From Providencia stuartii (GTDB lineage: Bacteria; Pseudomonadota; Gammaproteobacteria; Enterobacterales; Enterobacteriaceae), in the NCBI RefSeq assembly GCF_029277985.1, contig NZ_CP119546.1:434001-498000 (forward strand): DNA of 64,000 nucleotides, in the 5' to 3' direction. A program made the position numbers and the translations under genes. The notes beneath the pieces were generated by a model. That model did not search any database. It saw nothing but the letters and a program-made list of their open reading frames with translations, and was not told where the DNA came from. This document shows positions 55,164-64,000 of this stretch, in pieces. Each line of letters begins with the position of its first letter. The first letter of the stretch is position 1.

Positions 55164-56308
55164 TAAAACGCTTCCCCTACTTGGAAATAGAAACCTGTGC
55201 TATTACGGCCGACACCAAAGTCGAGGCGTACATTCATTCTAGGTTTGAATTCAAATCGATAGCCGACACCGACAGTCGGCAGCCAATGGCCTTCACCTAA
55301 TTCAGATGGACTGTCACTCATCGTTCCAGTACCGAGCCAACCAACGACACCATGACGCCAATCAAGTTTATGCCGTAGTTCTAATTGGGTCGTAAAAATG
55401 TTGTTATCTCGATAGCGCCCTTCGTAATAGCCTCGCATACGATTCGTGTTACCTAATAAAGAGAGTTGATTCCACGGTACTTCACCAGTGGTAAATCGTG
55501 CGTAGTTATCAAGTGCAATGACGGTTTTTTCTGTTATCTCATGATAATAAGCATACTGTAGTTGTGTACTCTGAAAACGCGTATCGCTGCCTAGGCTAGG
55601 GGAAAAATAGGTATAGATGGCTTCAAAAGTCTGCCCGTGGTGAGCGTTAGGTAAGAAATCGCGTGTATCATAGCTAAAATAAGCACTGATACCTGAGTTG
55701 ATCACTGAACGACCCCCAATAGCTTGCTGAAAATAGCGTTTAGCACCTTCATCAGGATCACTCGCATTAATAGAGGAGAACTGCCAACCTAATCCCACAT
55801 AGGTAGCATCTGCCAGACGATATAGCGCTCGGGGCGTTATTTGGAATTCTTGGGAATGATACTTTTCTTTATTATGGTCATTTTTTCCCGCGGCATACCC
55901 CTTCCCCCAATAATAAGTAGGGATGTTATTTAAAGTACCTGAAATAAATAATCGCCACTGGTCGTGGTCGATAAAATTATAATTGGTGAAATTAACGCCA
56001 AATGCGCCAGTAGAGGAAGCAAATCCACTTAAACCAACAGAGGAGGGCTGAGTCGTTTTATCGTCTTTATCGATGCGATATAAACCAACGAGTGCAGTAC
56101 CAATTCCTACGCCCATTTCTGGCGTATAAAATGGACCGGGTAATATGCCCCAGTCGATGGTTTTGCTTTCATCAAAACTATTTGAGCCACCGAGTTGGTT
56201 TAACCAAACATCGATTTTTTGCCGATCAGGCAATAACTCCGCTTGAATGGGTAGGGTAATAAAAAGGCTGAGCAGTGTCAGCCTTTGCAAATATTGTTGC
56301 TGGAGCAT
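55163..56308 (-). CDS. BamA/TamA-type (Omp85-like) outer-membrane barrel protein
   Basis: A 381-residue exported protein. A signal peptide ends near IQAEL. The rest looks like a 16-strand surface-antigen (D15) barrel without POTRA repeats: PGPFYTPEMGVGIGTALVG near the start, YFSYDTRDFLPNAHHGQTF, the lid motif NRMRGYYEGRYRD (VRGY-like) and the end GVGRNSTGFYFQVGEAF. Short Omp85 proteins like this occur beside phospholipase-type or lipoprotein genes, but their cargo is not known. Its start touches the stop of the upstream frameshifted gene. Confidence 0.83.
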   Translation of the reverse strand: MLQQQYLQRLTLLSLFITLPIQAELLPDRQKIDVWLNQLGGSNSFDESKTIDWGILPGPFYTPEMGVGIGTALVGLYRIDKDDKTTQPSSVGLSGFASSTGAFGVNFTNYNFIDHDQWRLFISGTLNNIPTYYWGKGYAAGKNDHNKEKYHSQEFQITPRALYRLADATYVGLGWQFSSINASDPDEGAKRYFQQAIGGRSVINSGISAYFSYDTRDFLPNAHHGQTFEAIYTYFSPSLGSDTRFQSTQLQYAYYHEITEKTVIALDNYARFTTGEVPWNQLSLLGNTNRMRGYYEGRYRDNNIFTTQLELRHKLDWRHGVVGWLGTGTMSDSPSELGEGHWLPTVGVGYRFEFKPRMNVRLDFGVGRNSTGFYFQVGEAF

Positions 56309-57308
56309 TAAAAACGGAACTCACCTGAAATATAGAAGCTATTACGGTTATTGAAACCAATTTCAGTTAACACATTAAAGTGACGTGTTAGTTCGACACG
56401 CGCCCCTACCGTGTTATTCCATTTATGGGCAAGGTGCTGTTTGACATCGAATTTCATGTCATTAGGCGCTAATGCCATAAATTTACTTAACTCGGGAGGG
56501 AGATTAAGTTTGCTGACATCCCCTTTAAAACGTTGGGTAATATCTTGGTACATAGCACCCGTCCAAACTTGAATTTTTGTATTTCCTTGACCACTGATCA
56601 GAGGATCAAAAATAAACTCATAACCAATACGTGGGGTAATGACTAGGGCTGAAATATTACCATCTAAAATATCTAGGTTTGTTCTAGTATAGTTAGCATC
56701 TAGAGTTGTAAAGAATTGGTTATAGCCCCCAGCAAAGGTCACGCCACCACCATAGGTTTCCCTTCATAATCTAATTCGAATGGTAAATCTTTACCAATAG
56801 GGATAATCCAATCTTTACCCCAAGGCAATTTCATGCGCGCTTCTACGTTATTTAGATTGGTTTTTGATGTTCCCTTTGTTTTTCCATAAAGACCGTATAC
56901 ATTCATAAAAGGGAATACCCATGCATCAAGCTTTAATACATGAGATTCATTTTTACTACGGGTATGTCCGGTTTCGATATGAAGCATTTTTTCTAAATCC
57001 ATATTGGAATTAGAAATAAAACCGATTTTATCCACCACAACATCTTGGCGCAGGTTCATATAGCCGTAGCTCACACCAAAAGGCTCTGGGATATCATAAC
57101 CGCGAGCGCGTGCTTCATCTCCCCAAATAGGCAATACACGAGATTCGCTAGAAGATGAGCGAGTAATACCGCCTTCGCTGTTATTTTGTGGAACGCCAGA
57201 CTCACTCATGGTGACGGAAAAAAGTGGACGGTCACTATCTGCAAAGCTGACTGGAATAGAAAAGCAGCAAGAGAGTAGCAACGCTTTGCTAAGTTGAATG
57301 CGTGTCAT
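56308..57308 (-). pseudogene. Exported beta-barrel protein gene split by a one-base frameshift
   Basis: Two overlapping frames make up one gene. The upstream part (56739-57308, 189 codons) has a signal peptide ending SFADS and runs to ELDYEGKPMVVA then stops. The downstream part (56308-56742) opens with TFAGGYNQFFTTLDANY and ends in ISGEFRF, a typical barrel end. Adding one A to the AAA at about 56759 restores YEGKTYGGGVTFAGGY across the joint. It is either a recent inactivation or a base-calling error in a homopolymer. The protein family is not identified. First gene of the operon with the Omp85-like protein and the lipoprotein. Confidence 0.8.
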
Positions 57309-57460
57309 AAATGGACTCTACATTGAAATAAACAAGAGAAAACACATCAATAAAAGATGAGTTCAAGTTTAGCATAATAAGTTAATTAATAGATGGCGTT
57401 AAATGCTGTGTTTTATGGAAATAAGGGTTTAATTCGATATTTTTTGATTAAAGTTAAGAA

Positions 57461-57498
57461 GTAATAAAAGAAGTATTTAAGATCACTTCTTTTATTAC
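57461..57498. terminator. Hairpin after the 60-residue protein gene
   Basis: A perfect 14-bp stem (GTAATAAAAGAAGT / ACTTCTTTTATTAC) with a 10-base loop, 11 bases after the minus-strand stop codon. It may also act on the other strand. Confidence 0.6.
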
Positions 57499-57509
57499 CC
57501 ATTTTGTTG

Positions 57510-57692
57510 TTATTTTTGCTTACTTTGATGGAAATGGACACGTTCATGGAAATAGGCTTTTAAGTGATCTTCCATTTGATGCACTTTCTGCTCAAGCGCA
57601 TTGATGAGCACGTCATCATTATTCATGTCATAAACACGTTCCATCGCCAATTGGTCAACGTATTTTTTCTGCTCTTTAGTGAGTTCTGCCAT
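57510..57692 (-). CDS. Small acidic/helical protein, 60 aa, unknown function
   Basis: A 60-residue soluble protein predicted to be almost fully helical, beginning MAELTKEQKKYVDQL, with a possible short coiled coil (NALEQKVHQMEDHLKAYFHE) and a basic His-containing end. GGATATTAAAT before ATG 57692 offers a ribosome site, and a strong hairpin follows the stop. These signs favour a real gene. I do not recognise the family. Confidence 0.65.
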   Translation of the reverse strand: MAELTKEQKKYVDQLAMERVYDMNNDDVLINALEQKVHQMEDHLKAYFHERVHFHQSKQK

Positions 57693-57928
57693 ATTTAATA
57701 TCCATTATTCAGCCCAATTAAAGCGGAGCTACGGTTAGAGAATTACGTTAAGGCTATTGTGCCTGAGTGATCTTTGATTGCAAAGTACAATAACACTTTG
57801 TTCGATAGTGACTATTTTAAAATGTACAGGCAAATATTTTAATATGAATTCGTTAAGATTATTCACAATATAAATGGCTAGACTAAGCTGCTATCCTTGG
57901 GCGAGTAAACAAATTATAGGCTTATATA

Positions 57929-59389
57929 ATGAATAATAAACAACAATACCTCGATATCGCTGCCGGTAACGGTGAAAAAGAAGCTTCTTCAATGGTGGCA
58001 ATTCCTGCTTCAGAATTAACACTCGCGCGTCTAGAACAACGTTTAGAAGAGCAAAACTATTTTACTGATGGAGAGATTGACTACATACCTGAAAGTGAAG
58101 GGGAATTTTTCTTTACCTGTAAGCAAGGCGAGGAAGAGCTACGTTTTTATATTTCTCTGGTGGATAGTGACCCTGAATATGTCATTAATCCTTATTTCTC
58201 TACAGATCCAATCAGCCCGGAGTTATATGCTGAGGCGAGTGCCGCGCCACAAGCCGTTATCGTTGAATGCCTATTTCAAGATCAGCCTTTAGTGAGTTAC
58301 TTACAACAGCTAAGAATTATACAGATATTAGTTCCCGACTTATTGTTAGGACTTGATTTGTCCGCGGCGGGTAAGGTCTTTACCCGCGAGTGGCTGAATT
58401 TCCAATTGCTTGATGATTTGATGCCAAGCATTGATTCTTTATATGTCGTTCATGCCATCTATGATACTGATGAAATTGAAGAACAATCGGCTGAAGAACG
58501 TGGGCCAACAATGTATTGGTTCCACACTCATGGTCTTGCGCGCTGTGGGTTATCGGAAGCGGAAATTATTATCCCACATCCTATCGCGTCTTATTACGGT
58601 ATTCCTGAGCTGTTCTGGAGTTTTGTTAACAATAGTATTACGCATGGCAAAATTGTGTTTAATGAGCCAATTTTTATTGGTCAAACACAAAGTGGTTACG
58701 AATATTTAGTGGCACTACCGTTTGAAGAAGGTTTACAACATGTAGGGCAATCAACGCCAATTGATAATTTGAAACCGCTTGAAGAGATGAATTATGACTT
58801 TGGTGACGCGGCGTCAAAACGGTTTATGGGCGATTGGAATGATCGCGATGAATCCCATCAACACCCATCTGTTATGTTATTTAGAGTCACACAAGAAGAG
58901 CCAGTTCTAGAAAGCTTCTTTAAAGGTTTTGAAGATCAAAATGCGATGATGTTTATGCGTACTGATGAAGAAACCGCGGATATGTCTCGTAAAGCAAAAT
59001 TACGTTGGGAATATTTTACCCATATGCTCGATAATTATGGGCCAAAACCGGTTGTACAAAAGAAAGGTTTTCTATCTAAACTGCTTGGAAAATCAGAAGA
59101 GCAAGACGAGAGCGAATGGCGTTTCTTAGTGAAGTGTGGAATTGGCTATCGTGATGAAGAAGAAGACTATGAAGGTCATGAGCATATGTGGTTTGAGCCC
59201 GTGTCTTGGAATGGTGATCACTTTGAAGGTCGTTTGATCAATCATCCTTTCTATGTGCAGACGATGCAAGAAGGAGAGGTTTATCCGCTTACGCGTGATG
59301 ATATCACTGATTGGACTATCTACTATCAAGATGGTAACTACACACCTGATACGATTTATAAATTACTTTCGGGTGCTCAAGTTCACTAA
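57929..59389 (+). CDS. DUF4026-type cytoplasmic protein
   Basis: A 486-residue soluble acidic protein without signal or membrane segments. It has an N-terminal domain of about 190 residues, a central domain with WFHTHGLARCGLSEAEIIIPHP and PELFWSFVNN, and a C-terminal DUF2314-like part (EEDYEGHEHMWFEPVSWNGDHFEGRLINHP) typical of proteins that end with a pepsin-like immunity or YegJ-type fold. I recall this layout as DUF4026. No biochemical role is established to my knowledge. It ends in a terminator before recX. Confidence 0.75.
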   Translation: MNNKQQYLDIAAGNGEKEASSMVAIPASELTLARLEQRLEEQNYFTDGEIDYIPESEGEFFFTCKQGEEELRFYISLVDSDPEYVINPYFSTDPISPELYAEASAAPQAVIVECLFQDQPLVSYLQQLRIIQILVPDLLLGLDLSAAGKVFTREWLNFQLLDDLMPSIDSLYVVHAIYDTDEIEEQSAEERGPTMYWFHTHGLARCGLSEAEIIIPHPIASYYGIPELFWSFVNNSITHGKIVFNEPIFIGQTQSGYEYLVALPFEEGLQHVGQSTPIDNLKPLEEMNYDFGDAASKRFMGDWNDRDESHQHPSVMLFRVTQEEPVLESFFKGFEDQNAMMFMRTDEETADMSRKAKLRWEYFTHMLDNYGPKPVVQKKGFLSKLLGKSEEQDESEWRFLVKCGIGYRDEEEDYEGHEHMWFEPVSWNGDHFEGRLINHPFYVQTMQEGEVYPLTRDDITDWTIYYQDGNYTPDTIYKLLSGAQVH

Positions 59390-59428
59390 GACGCCACTTA
59401 ACTGCATTTCGAATGCATTAGCATATAG

Positions 59429-59456
59429 AATGGGTACATTAGGTGCCCATTTTTTA
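59429..59456 (+). terminator. Intrinsic terminator before recX
   Basis: AATGGGTAC pairs with GTGCCCATT (one G-U) around a 4-base loop, followed by TTTTT. It lies 40 bases after the DUF4026 stop and 17 before the next start. Confidence 0.8.
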
Positions 59457-59472
59457 TTGTTGAGTATTATCT

Positions 59473-59928
59473 ATGACTGAATCTGAATTATATCAATATG
59501 CACTATTTATGCTTTCTCGTCGCGATTATGGAACAGAGGAGCTAAATGCGCGTATGAAACGTCGTATGTATGAAAAGAATGAAGGGATTGTTGATGAAAC
59601 GCTGATTGAACGAGTGATTGCGCGTCTGAGTGAACAACATTTTCTTGATGATACTCGAGTGCTGGAACTGCATTTTCAAAGTTATATCCGTAAAGGTTAT
59701 GGACCGCTGCGTATTAAACAAGAGTTACGACAAAAAGGGTTTGCTGCTACTTTGATTGACCAACAATTTGAGAATACGGATGTTGATTGGTTTGAACTTG
59801 CGGCGACAGTACGTCGTAAAAAATTTAGTGATGATATTCCGAGTGATTTTAAAGAAAAAAGTAAACAGATTCGTTATTTACAATATCGTGGCTTTTCGGG
59901 TGACATGATTTTTGAGCAGTTTCGCTAA
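59473..59928 (+). CDS. recX: RecX-family regulator of RecA
   Basis: A 151-residue RecX-family protein made of helical repeats: YALFMLSRRDYGTEELNARMKRR, LIERVIARLSEQHFLDDTRV and IRKGYGPLRIKQELRQKG match the three-helix units that bind in the RecA filament groove. It is slightly shorter than E. coli RecX (166) and is not beside recA here. It may be the only RecX of the genome or a second paralogue. The ribosome site is weak. Confidence 0.82.
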   Translation: MTESELYQYALFMLSRRDYGTEELNARMKRRMYEKNEGIVDETLIERVIARLSEQHFLDDTRVLELHFQSYIRKGYGPLRIKQELRQKGFAATLIDQQFENTDVDWFELAATVRRKKFSDDIPSDFKEKSKQIRYLQYRGFSGDMIFEQFR

Positions 59929-60105
59929 AAATTTTATCTGATTTATTAATCATTATTCTGCTGTAGGCATCGTTAAAATTGTGATGATACACCGTTTTTT
60001 TGGTCATTTAATATGCAGTATTCTTATAATAAAAAATAAAACTTACGGTTAATTTCAGCAATCTTGGTTGGGCGATAAAAACCCTTTCTCCAACTAAGGA
60101 ATGCT

Positions 60106-61497
60106 ATGAAGATCAATTGGTTAATTAAAATAACATGCATGTTTTGGGGGGCGTTACCTGTAACCGTTCTGGCCGATATAACGCTAGCGGATATGGCGTC
60201 GCGCATTAAAGCGCTTGAGATTTTGACAGCCGAAGCTATTCAGCGAGCGGAGAGTGCTGAAAATCGAGCCAATAAATTAGCACAGATGATGACATTACAG
60301 GCAACGACACCATCATCCCAACCTAAAGAAGCGCTAAAGACAGACACAACAAAACCCACTATTAAATTTAATCAGCAGAATGGTGAGTTAAAGATCTACG
60401 GAAATATTGAGCTGAATATCGATGGTTCCAGTCGTAAAGGGCAAATGACATCGATACGTGAAGCGGTGAGTAAAAGTGCCAATAGTGGTAAAAATGATAA
60501 TTGGGATATAAATGGGCGCATTTTGCTGGGTTTCCAAGGTAAACACCAACTCGCCAATGGTAATGAAACTGGCTTTCAAGTTGAACCTCTTGCTAAGGCA
60601 GATGGGGATATCGGGTTAGATGATGCTTTCTTTTATTTTGGAAAACATCATGACTGGACAATTAAAGTCGGGCGGTATGAAGGTTATAGTATGTTCCCCC
60701 TTGACCAAGATATTTTCATTTCTCACTCAGGTAACACCTCAAATAGCTTATATACCGATGGATATGGTTATGTTTATATGATGAAAGAAGGTCGGGGTCG
60801 CTCAAATGATGGTGGAAGTATCCAGCTCTCGAAAAGGTTGGACAATTGGTATTTTGAAGTGAATACCTTAGTTGAAGATGGAACCGCATTATTTGGTGAT
60901 GAGCGCTATCATGGCTACGACCTTGATAACAGAAAAAGTGCAGTTTATCTTCGGCCTGTCGCTGTTTGGAAACCAAAACCATTGAAAATTGCATTGGCGA
61001 TGGAGAGCCAAGTTATGCATAACGCTTATGGTGCGACAATTGATGGCAAGTGGCAAGATTTTTCAAGACGTAATGGCTATGGTTTAAATATCACTTGGGA
61101 TACCACATCAAAAGATAAAATGAGTGGCATTAAAGCCGCTTTTAATACTGCTTATATGGAGGCTAATGCGGAAACGGACTTTTCAGCTGGCGGATATGCA
61201 AAATGGCGTCGTTTCGTTTTAGGTTATATATACGCTCACAATAATATTAAAGATTTTAATCCGAATAAATATCAATATGTACTGGATGATGAGTCGGTCC
61301 TCAATGGCGTTCCAGGAAAATATGATTTACATACTCTGTATGTTTCTTACGAAATCCCCAATATCTTACACATTGAAAACTATAATATTTATTTGGGTGC
61401 TTACTACTCAACGATAGCAACAGCGAAAAGCGAACTCATTGATAAGTCCGATGATGAACGATATGGGTTTCGTATTCGTTTCAAATATCTATTTTAG
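60106..61497 (+). CDS. Outer-membrane porin with N-terminal coiled coil (RafY/ScrY/LamB-like)
   Basis: A 463-residue exported protein. A signal peptide ends near VLADI. A heptad-like segment follows (ADMASRIKALEILTAEAIQRAESAENRANKLAQ region, about residues 28-60), as in the sucrose and raffinose porins ScrY and RafY. The rest is a barrel rich in alternating residues with YGNIELNIDG, KVGRYEGYSMFPLDQD and the terminal FRIRFKYLF. No sugar transporter or kinase gene is adjacent, so the substrate cannot be named. ATG 60106 follows AAGGA. Confidence 0.8.
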   Translation: MKINWLIKITCMFWGALPVTVLADITLADMASRIKALEILTAEAIQRAESAENRANKLAQMMTLQATTPSSQPKEALKTDTTKPTIKFNQQNGELKIYGNIELNIDGSSRKGQMTSIREAVSKSANSGKNDNWDINGRILLGFQGKHQLANGNETGFQVEPLAKADGDIGLDDAFFYFGKHHDWTIKVGRYEGYSMFPLDQDIFISHSGNTSNSLYTDGYGYVYMMKEGRGRSNDGGSIQLSKRLDNWYFEVNTLVEDGTALFGDERYHGYDLDNRKSAVYLRPVAVWKPKPLKIALAMESQVMHNAYGATIDGKWQDFSRRNGYGLNITWDTTSKDKMSGIKAAFNTAYMEANAETDFSAGGYAKWRRFVLGYIYAHNNIKDFNPNKYQYVLDDESVLNGVPGKYDLHTLYVSYEIPNILHIENYNIYLGAYYSTIATAKSELIDKSDDERYGFRIRFKYLF

Positions 61498-61621
61498 CCT
61501 TTAAATTACTAGAGGGCTTTTTCTTTAAAAAATATTAAAAATATAGAGAAATCGCCCTGAGTATTTCTGCCTTCAAAAATTCTTGTCCATTCTATAAAGC
61601 AAAGCGAATAGTTATTTTTTT

Positions 61622-61635
61622 ATGATAATTATCTG
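61622..61635 (+). promoter_or_regulatory. Weak FNR-like site before dcuC
   Basis: ATGATAATTATCTG matches the FNR palindrome TTGAT-N4-ATCAA at the core TGAT-N4-ATC, about 93 bases before dcuC. E. coli dcuC is activated by FNR, which gives the weak match some meaning. Confidence 0.3.
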
Positions 61636-61727
61636 TTCATGACATGATCCGCGTCAGTAAATTTCGCTTATATATTGGGCAGAGTACAGTTAACTAAAAT
61701 TAAAATTATTTCAGGCAGGAGAAATAT

Positions 61728-63086
61728 ATGGTTGAACTGTTAATTGGCGTCATCGTCGCAATCGGCGTTGGGCGCTACATTATTAAAGGCTACTCGGCAA
61801 CGGGCGTGCTGATGACAGGGGGTATTTTACTACTGATCATTACCGCAATTATGGGGAAAAGTATTTTACCTGAATCCGTGAAGGCGACGGGTTGGCGTGT
61901 TACAGATATTTTAGAATATATCAAATTCTTATTGATGAGTCGCGGTGGCGACTTAGGCATGATGATCATGGTGCTGTGTGGATTTGCGTCTTATATGACC
62001 CACATTGGTGCAAATGATGTGGTGGTGAAAATTGCCTCTAAACCATTAAAAATGATCAACTCACCTTATATATTAATGGTTGCAGCCTATATTGTTGCCT
62101 GTTTGATGTCATTAGCCGTTTCTTCAGCCACGGGGCTAGGTGTATTGTTAATGGCAACCTTATTCCCCGTTATGGTGAATGTCGGTATTAGCCGTGGTGC
62201 CGCCGCAGCGATTTGTGCTTCACCCGCGGCAATCATATTGGCGCCGACATCTGGCGATGTGATTTTAGCGGCAAAAGCCGCAGAGATGCCATTGATTGAT
62301 TTTGCCTTTAAAACAACGCTGCCAATCTCCATTGCGGCGATCATCGCGATGTCGGTAGCGCACTTTTTCTGGCAGCGCTTTCTTGATAGAAAAGAGCACG
62401 TTAACGTTGAAATGTTAGACGTGAATGAAATTAAAACGCATGCACCTAGTTTTTATGCCATTTTGCCATTTACGCCAATTATTGGCGTACTGATTTTTGA
62501 TGGTAAATGGGCGCCTGAACTGCATATCGTAACTATCATTGTTGGCTGCATTATTTTAGCCGCAATTATTGAATTTTTACGTAGCTTCAGTGCTAAGCAC
62601 GTTTATGCTGGGCTGGATACTTGTTATAAAGGCATGGCGGATGCATTTGCGAGTGTCGTTATGTTATTAGTGGCCGCCGGTATATTTGCACAAGGTTTAA
62701 GTACCATTGGCTTTATCAAGGGATTGATCGACCTTGCACAATCTTTCGGTTCCGGCGCGATAGTGATGATGATTGCATTGGTGATTATTACTATGCTTGC
62801 TGCGATGACGACAGGTTCAGGTAATGCGCCTTTTTATGCGTTTGTCGAGTTGATCCCACATCTAGCGAAACAAATGGGCGTTAACCCTGCTTATTTAGTC
62901 ATTCCTATGTTACAGGCTTCCAATTTAGGGCGTACCTTATCACCTGTTTCTGGGGTGGTGGTTGCGGTCTCCGGTATGGCGAAAATTTCACCATTTGAGG
63001 TCGTGAAAAGAACTTCAGTTCCCGTGTTAGTTGGATTGGTTGTTGTGATTATTGCAACCGAAATTTTAGTTCCGGTTTATCTCTAA
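61728..63086 (+). CDS. dcuC: Anaerobic C4-dicarboxylate transporter DcuC
   Basis: Inner-membrane carrier that exports succinate during anaerobic growth and can exchange other C4-dicarboxylates. At 452 residues with about twelve helices it is very close to E. coli DcuC, including LLMSRGGDLGMMIMVLCGFA, SLAVSSATGLGVLLMATLF, AAAAICASPAAIILAPTSGD and MLQASNLGRTLSPVSGVVVA. It has a good AGGAGAAATAT ribosome site. It ends in a clear terminator. Confidence 0.96.
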   Translation: MVELLIGVIVAIGVGRYIIKGYSATGVLMTGGILLLIITAIMGKSILPESVKATGWRVTDILEYIKFLLMSRGGDLGMMIMVLCGFASYMTHIGANDVVVKIASKPLKMINSPYILMVAAYIVACLMSLAVSSATGLGVLLMATLFPVMVNVGISRGAAAAICASPAAIILAPTSGDVILAAKAAEMPLIDFAFKTTLPISIAAIIAMSVAHFFWQRFLDRKEHVNVEMLDVNEIKTHAPSFYAILPFTPIIGVLIFDGKWAPELHIVTIIVGCIILAAIIEFLRSFSAKHVYAGLDTCYKGMADAFASVVMLLVAAGIFAQGLSTIGFIKGLIDLAQSFGSGAIVMMIALVIITMLAAMTTGSGNAPFYAFVELIPHLAKQMGVNPAYLVIPMLQASNLGRTLSPVSGVVVAVSGMAKISPFEVVKRTSVPVLVGLVVVIIATEILVPVYL

Positions 63087-63110
63087 TTATTCATCAATTT
63101 AGTATCAAAA

Positions 63111-63142
63111 TGGCTAGAAATAGTCTGTTTCTAGCCAAATTT
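63111..63142 (+). terminator. Terminator after dcuC
   Basis: A perfect 10-bp stem (TGGCTAGAAA / TTTCTAGCCA) with a 7-base loop and then AATTTAATTT, 24 bases after the stop. Confidence 0.75.
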
Positions 63143-63372
63143 AATTTATATGTTGATAGTTAATCAGGCTATTAATCGAAAATTTGTTAATTTTACGTGT
63201 GTTTTTTTTAAATGAAATGAGGTGGTTTATTTTTCATTTCTGTCTACTTTTCCTTATAAAGACCTTTTTTTGAGATCTACACCAAAAAGCCAAACAAAAG
63301 CCAAAAAATAAGCTAGGTACTGAATGGCAATTGATGCAAAATCCGCACATCTTTTTTTGTGTTAAATAAATA

Positions 63373-64000
63373 ATGAAAAATGCTATGAAGACGACAGACA
63401 AACCAGTTAATAAATGGACCTATAAAGATTTTACGTGGGTTTTATCCTTATTCGGTACAGCGGTTGGTGCAGGGGTGTTATTTTTACCTATTAAAGCCGG
63501 TGCTGGGGGTTTTTGGCCATTAGTGATTCTTGCATTAATTGCGACCCCAATGATTTGGTTGGCCCACAAAGGATTAGCCCGTTTTGTTTTATCGGCAAAA
63601 AATCCAGATGCTGATATTACGGATACCGTGGAAGAGCATTTCGGTAAAGTAGGGGCAAACGTCATCACATTTGCTTACTTCTTCGCTATTTATCCTATCG
63701 TATTGATTTATGGCGTTGGGATTACTAATACCGTTGATTCATTCTTAGTAAACCAAATTGGCATGGAGCCTATTCCTCGTTGGCTACTGTCTGGCGTATT
63801 GATTGGTGCAATGACTGCCGGTGTGTTATTTGGTCGTGATTTAATGCTACGCGTGACTTCCATGATGGTTTATCCGCTGGTTTTCATTCTATTAGCGCTT
63901 TCTTTGTATTTAATTCCAGAATGGAACACTTCAATGCTTGAAGTGGCACCTGATTGGAGTGCAATGCCAGCAGTGGTATGGATGGCGATTCCTCTGATTG
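63373..64000 (+). CDS. Serine/threonine-type amino-acid transporter (SdaC/TdcC, HAAAP family), cut by window edge
   Basis: The N-terminal 209 residues of a proton- or sodium-coupled amino-acid permease; the frame is still open at base 64000. It matches SdaC-type proteins: FGTAVGAGVLFLPIKAGAGG in the first helix, then GLARFVLSAKNP, DITDTVEEHFG and YFFAIYPIVLIYGVGITNT. Five to six helices are visible. ATG 63373 opens with MKNAMKTTD; an internal ATG at 63385 is also possible. A TTGAT-type half site lies at 63331. The specific substrate (serine, threonine or another) cannot be decided from this part. Confidence 0.9.
   Translation, partial: MKNAMKTTDKPVNKWTYKDFTWVLSLFGTAVGAGVLFLPIKAGAGGFWPLVILALIATPMIWLAHKGLARFVLSAKNPDADITDTVEEHFGKVGANVITFAYFFAIYPIVLIYGVGITNTVDSFLVNQIGMEPIPRWLLSGVLIGAMTAGVLFGRDLMLRVTSMMVYPLVFILLALSLYLIPEWNTSMLEVAPDWSAMPAVVWMAIPLI

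Noticed and set aside
62087..62344. Minus-strand frame inside dcuC and similar frames inside gntU and the SdaC-like gene
   Set aside because: Shadows of conserved membrane-protein genes read on the other strand.
1..64000. CRISPR arrays, tRNA or rRNA genes, prophage modules
   Set aside because: No regularly spaced repeats, cloverleaf-like genes, ribosomal RNA signatures, or phage structural or integrase genes were recognised on either strand.

Overview
The window looks like a chromosomal segment of a Morganellaceae-type enterobacterium, most likely Providencia or a close relative. This is inferred from three things: enterobacterial housekeeping proteins close to their E. coli counterparts (MetH, LysC, Pgi, UbiC, UbiA, PlsB, DgkA, LexA, Zur, GntR/K/U, DcuC), AT-rich accessory DNA, and Proteus-like (MRP-type) fimbriae together with a PatA/PatB/Ape peptidoglycan O-acetylation operon. 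No tRNA, rRNA, CRISPR array or intact insertion sequence was seen.

Layout. Bases 1-8.4 kb hold the conserved metH-lysC-pgi-ubiCA backbone, with an unknown gene and a Sel1-repeat protein between metH and lysC. Bases 8.4-12.5 kb (minus strand) hold an inserted operon for an intimin-type outer-membrane barrel with a LysM domain and two small exported Ig-like proteins, resembling the Salmonella ZirT/ZirS/ZirU pathway. The backbone resumes at 13.3-17.7 kb: plsB, dgkA, lexA with two SOS boxes, and zur. Two chaperone-usher fimbrial operons follow. The first (18.8-25.2 kb) is MRP-like, with a tip adhesin that carries an MrpH-like histidine triad. The second (27.2-35.2 kb) has one usher but three chaperones and a two-domain adhesin. 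They are separated by about 2 kb of AT-rich DNA with a decayed IS3-type transposase relic. A plant-type asparaginase gene, whose exported reading frame is broken at a poly-T tract, and a MarT/FidL-like regulator pair complete this island.

Bases 38.4-45.1 kb (minus strand) hold a six-gene metal-uptake locus: a Tat-type binding protein, a FecCD-type permease, an ABC ATPase, a SAM methyltransferase, a ModD (NadC-like) enzyme and a TonB-dependent receptor. A sequence with the architecture of a ModE operator lies just before the first gene, and a weaker copy lies before the receptor gene. I infer a molybdenum (or tungsten) acquisition system working across both membranes, possibly with a small-molecule carrier. 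This is the best candidate here for an undescribed system.

The gluconate genes gntR and gntK-gntU (45.2-48.3 kb) come next, with tandem GntR-type operators. Bases 48.7-53.5 kb encode peptidoglycan O-acetylation (PatA, PatB), an Ape-type O-acetylpeptidoglycan esterase and a Bax-type glucosaminidase. Bases 54.0-57.3 kb hold a lipoprotein and outer-membrane protein operon whose first gene has a one-base frameshift. The right end carries a small protein, a DUF4026-type protein, a RecX-family protein, a RafY/ScrY-like porin, dcuC and the start of an SdaC-family amino-acid transporter that runs off the window.
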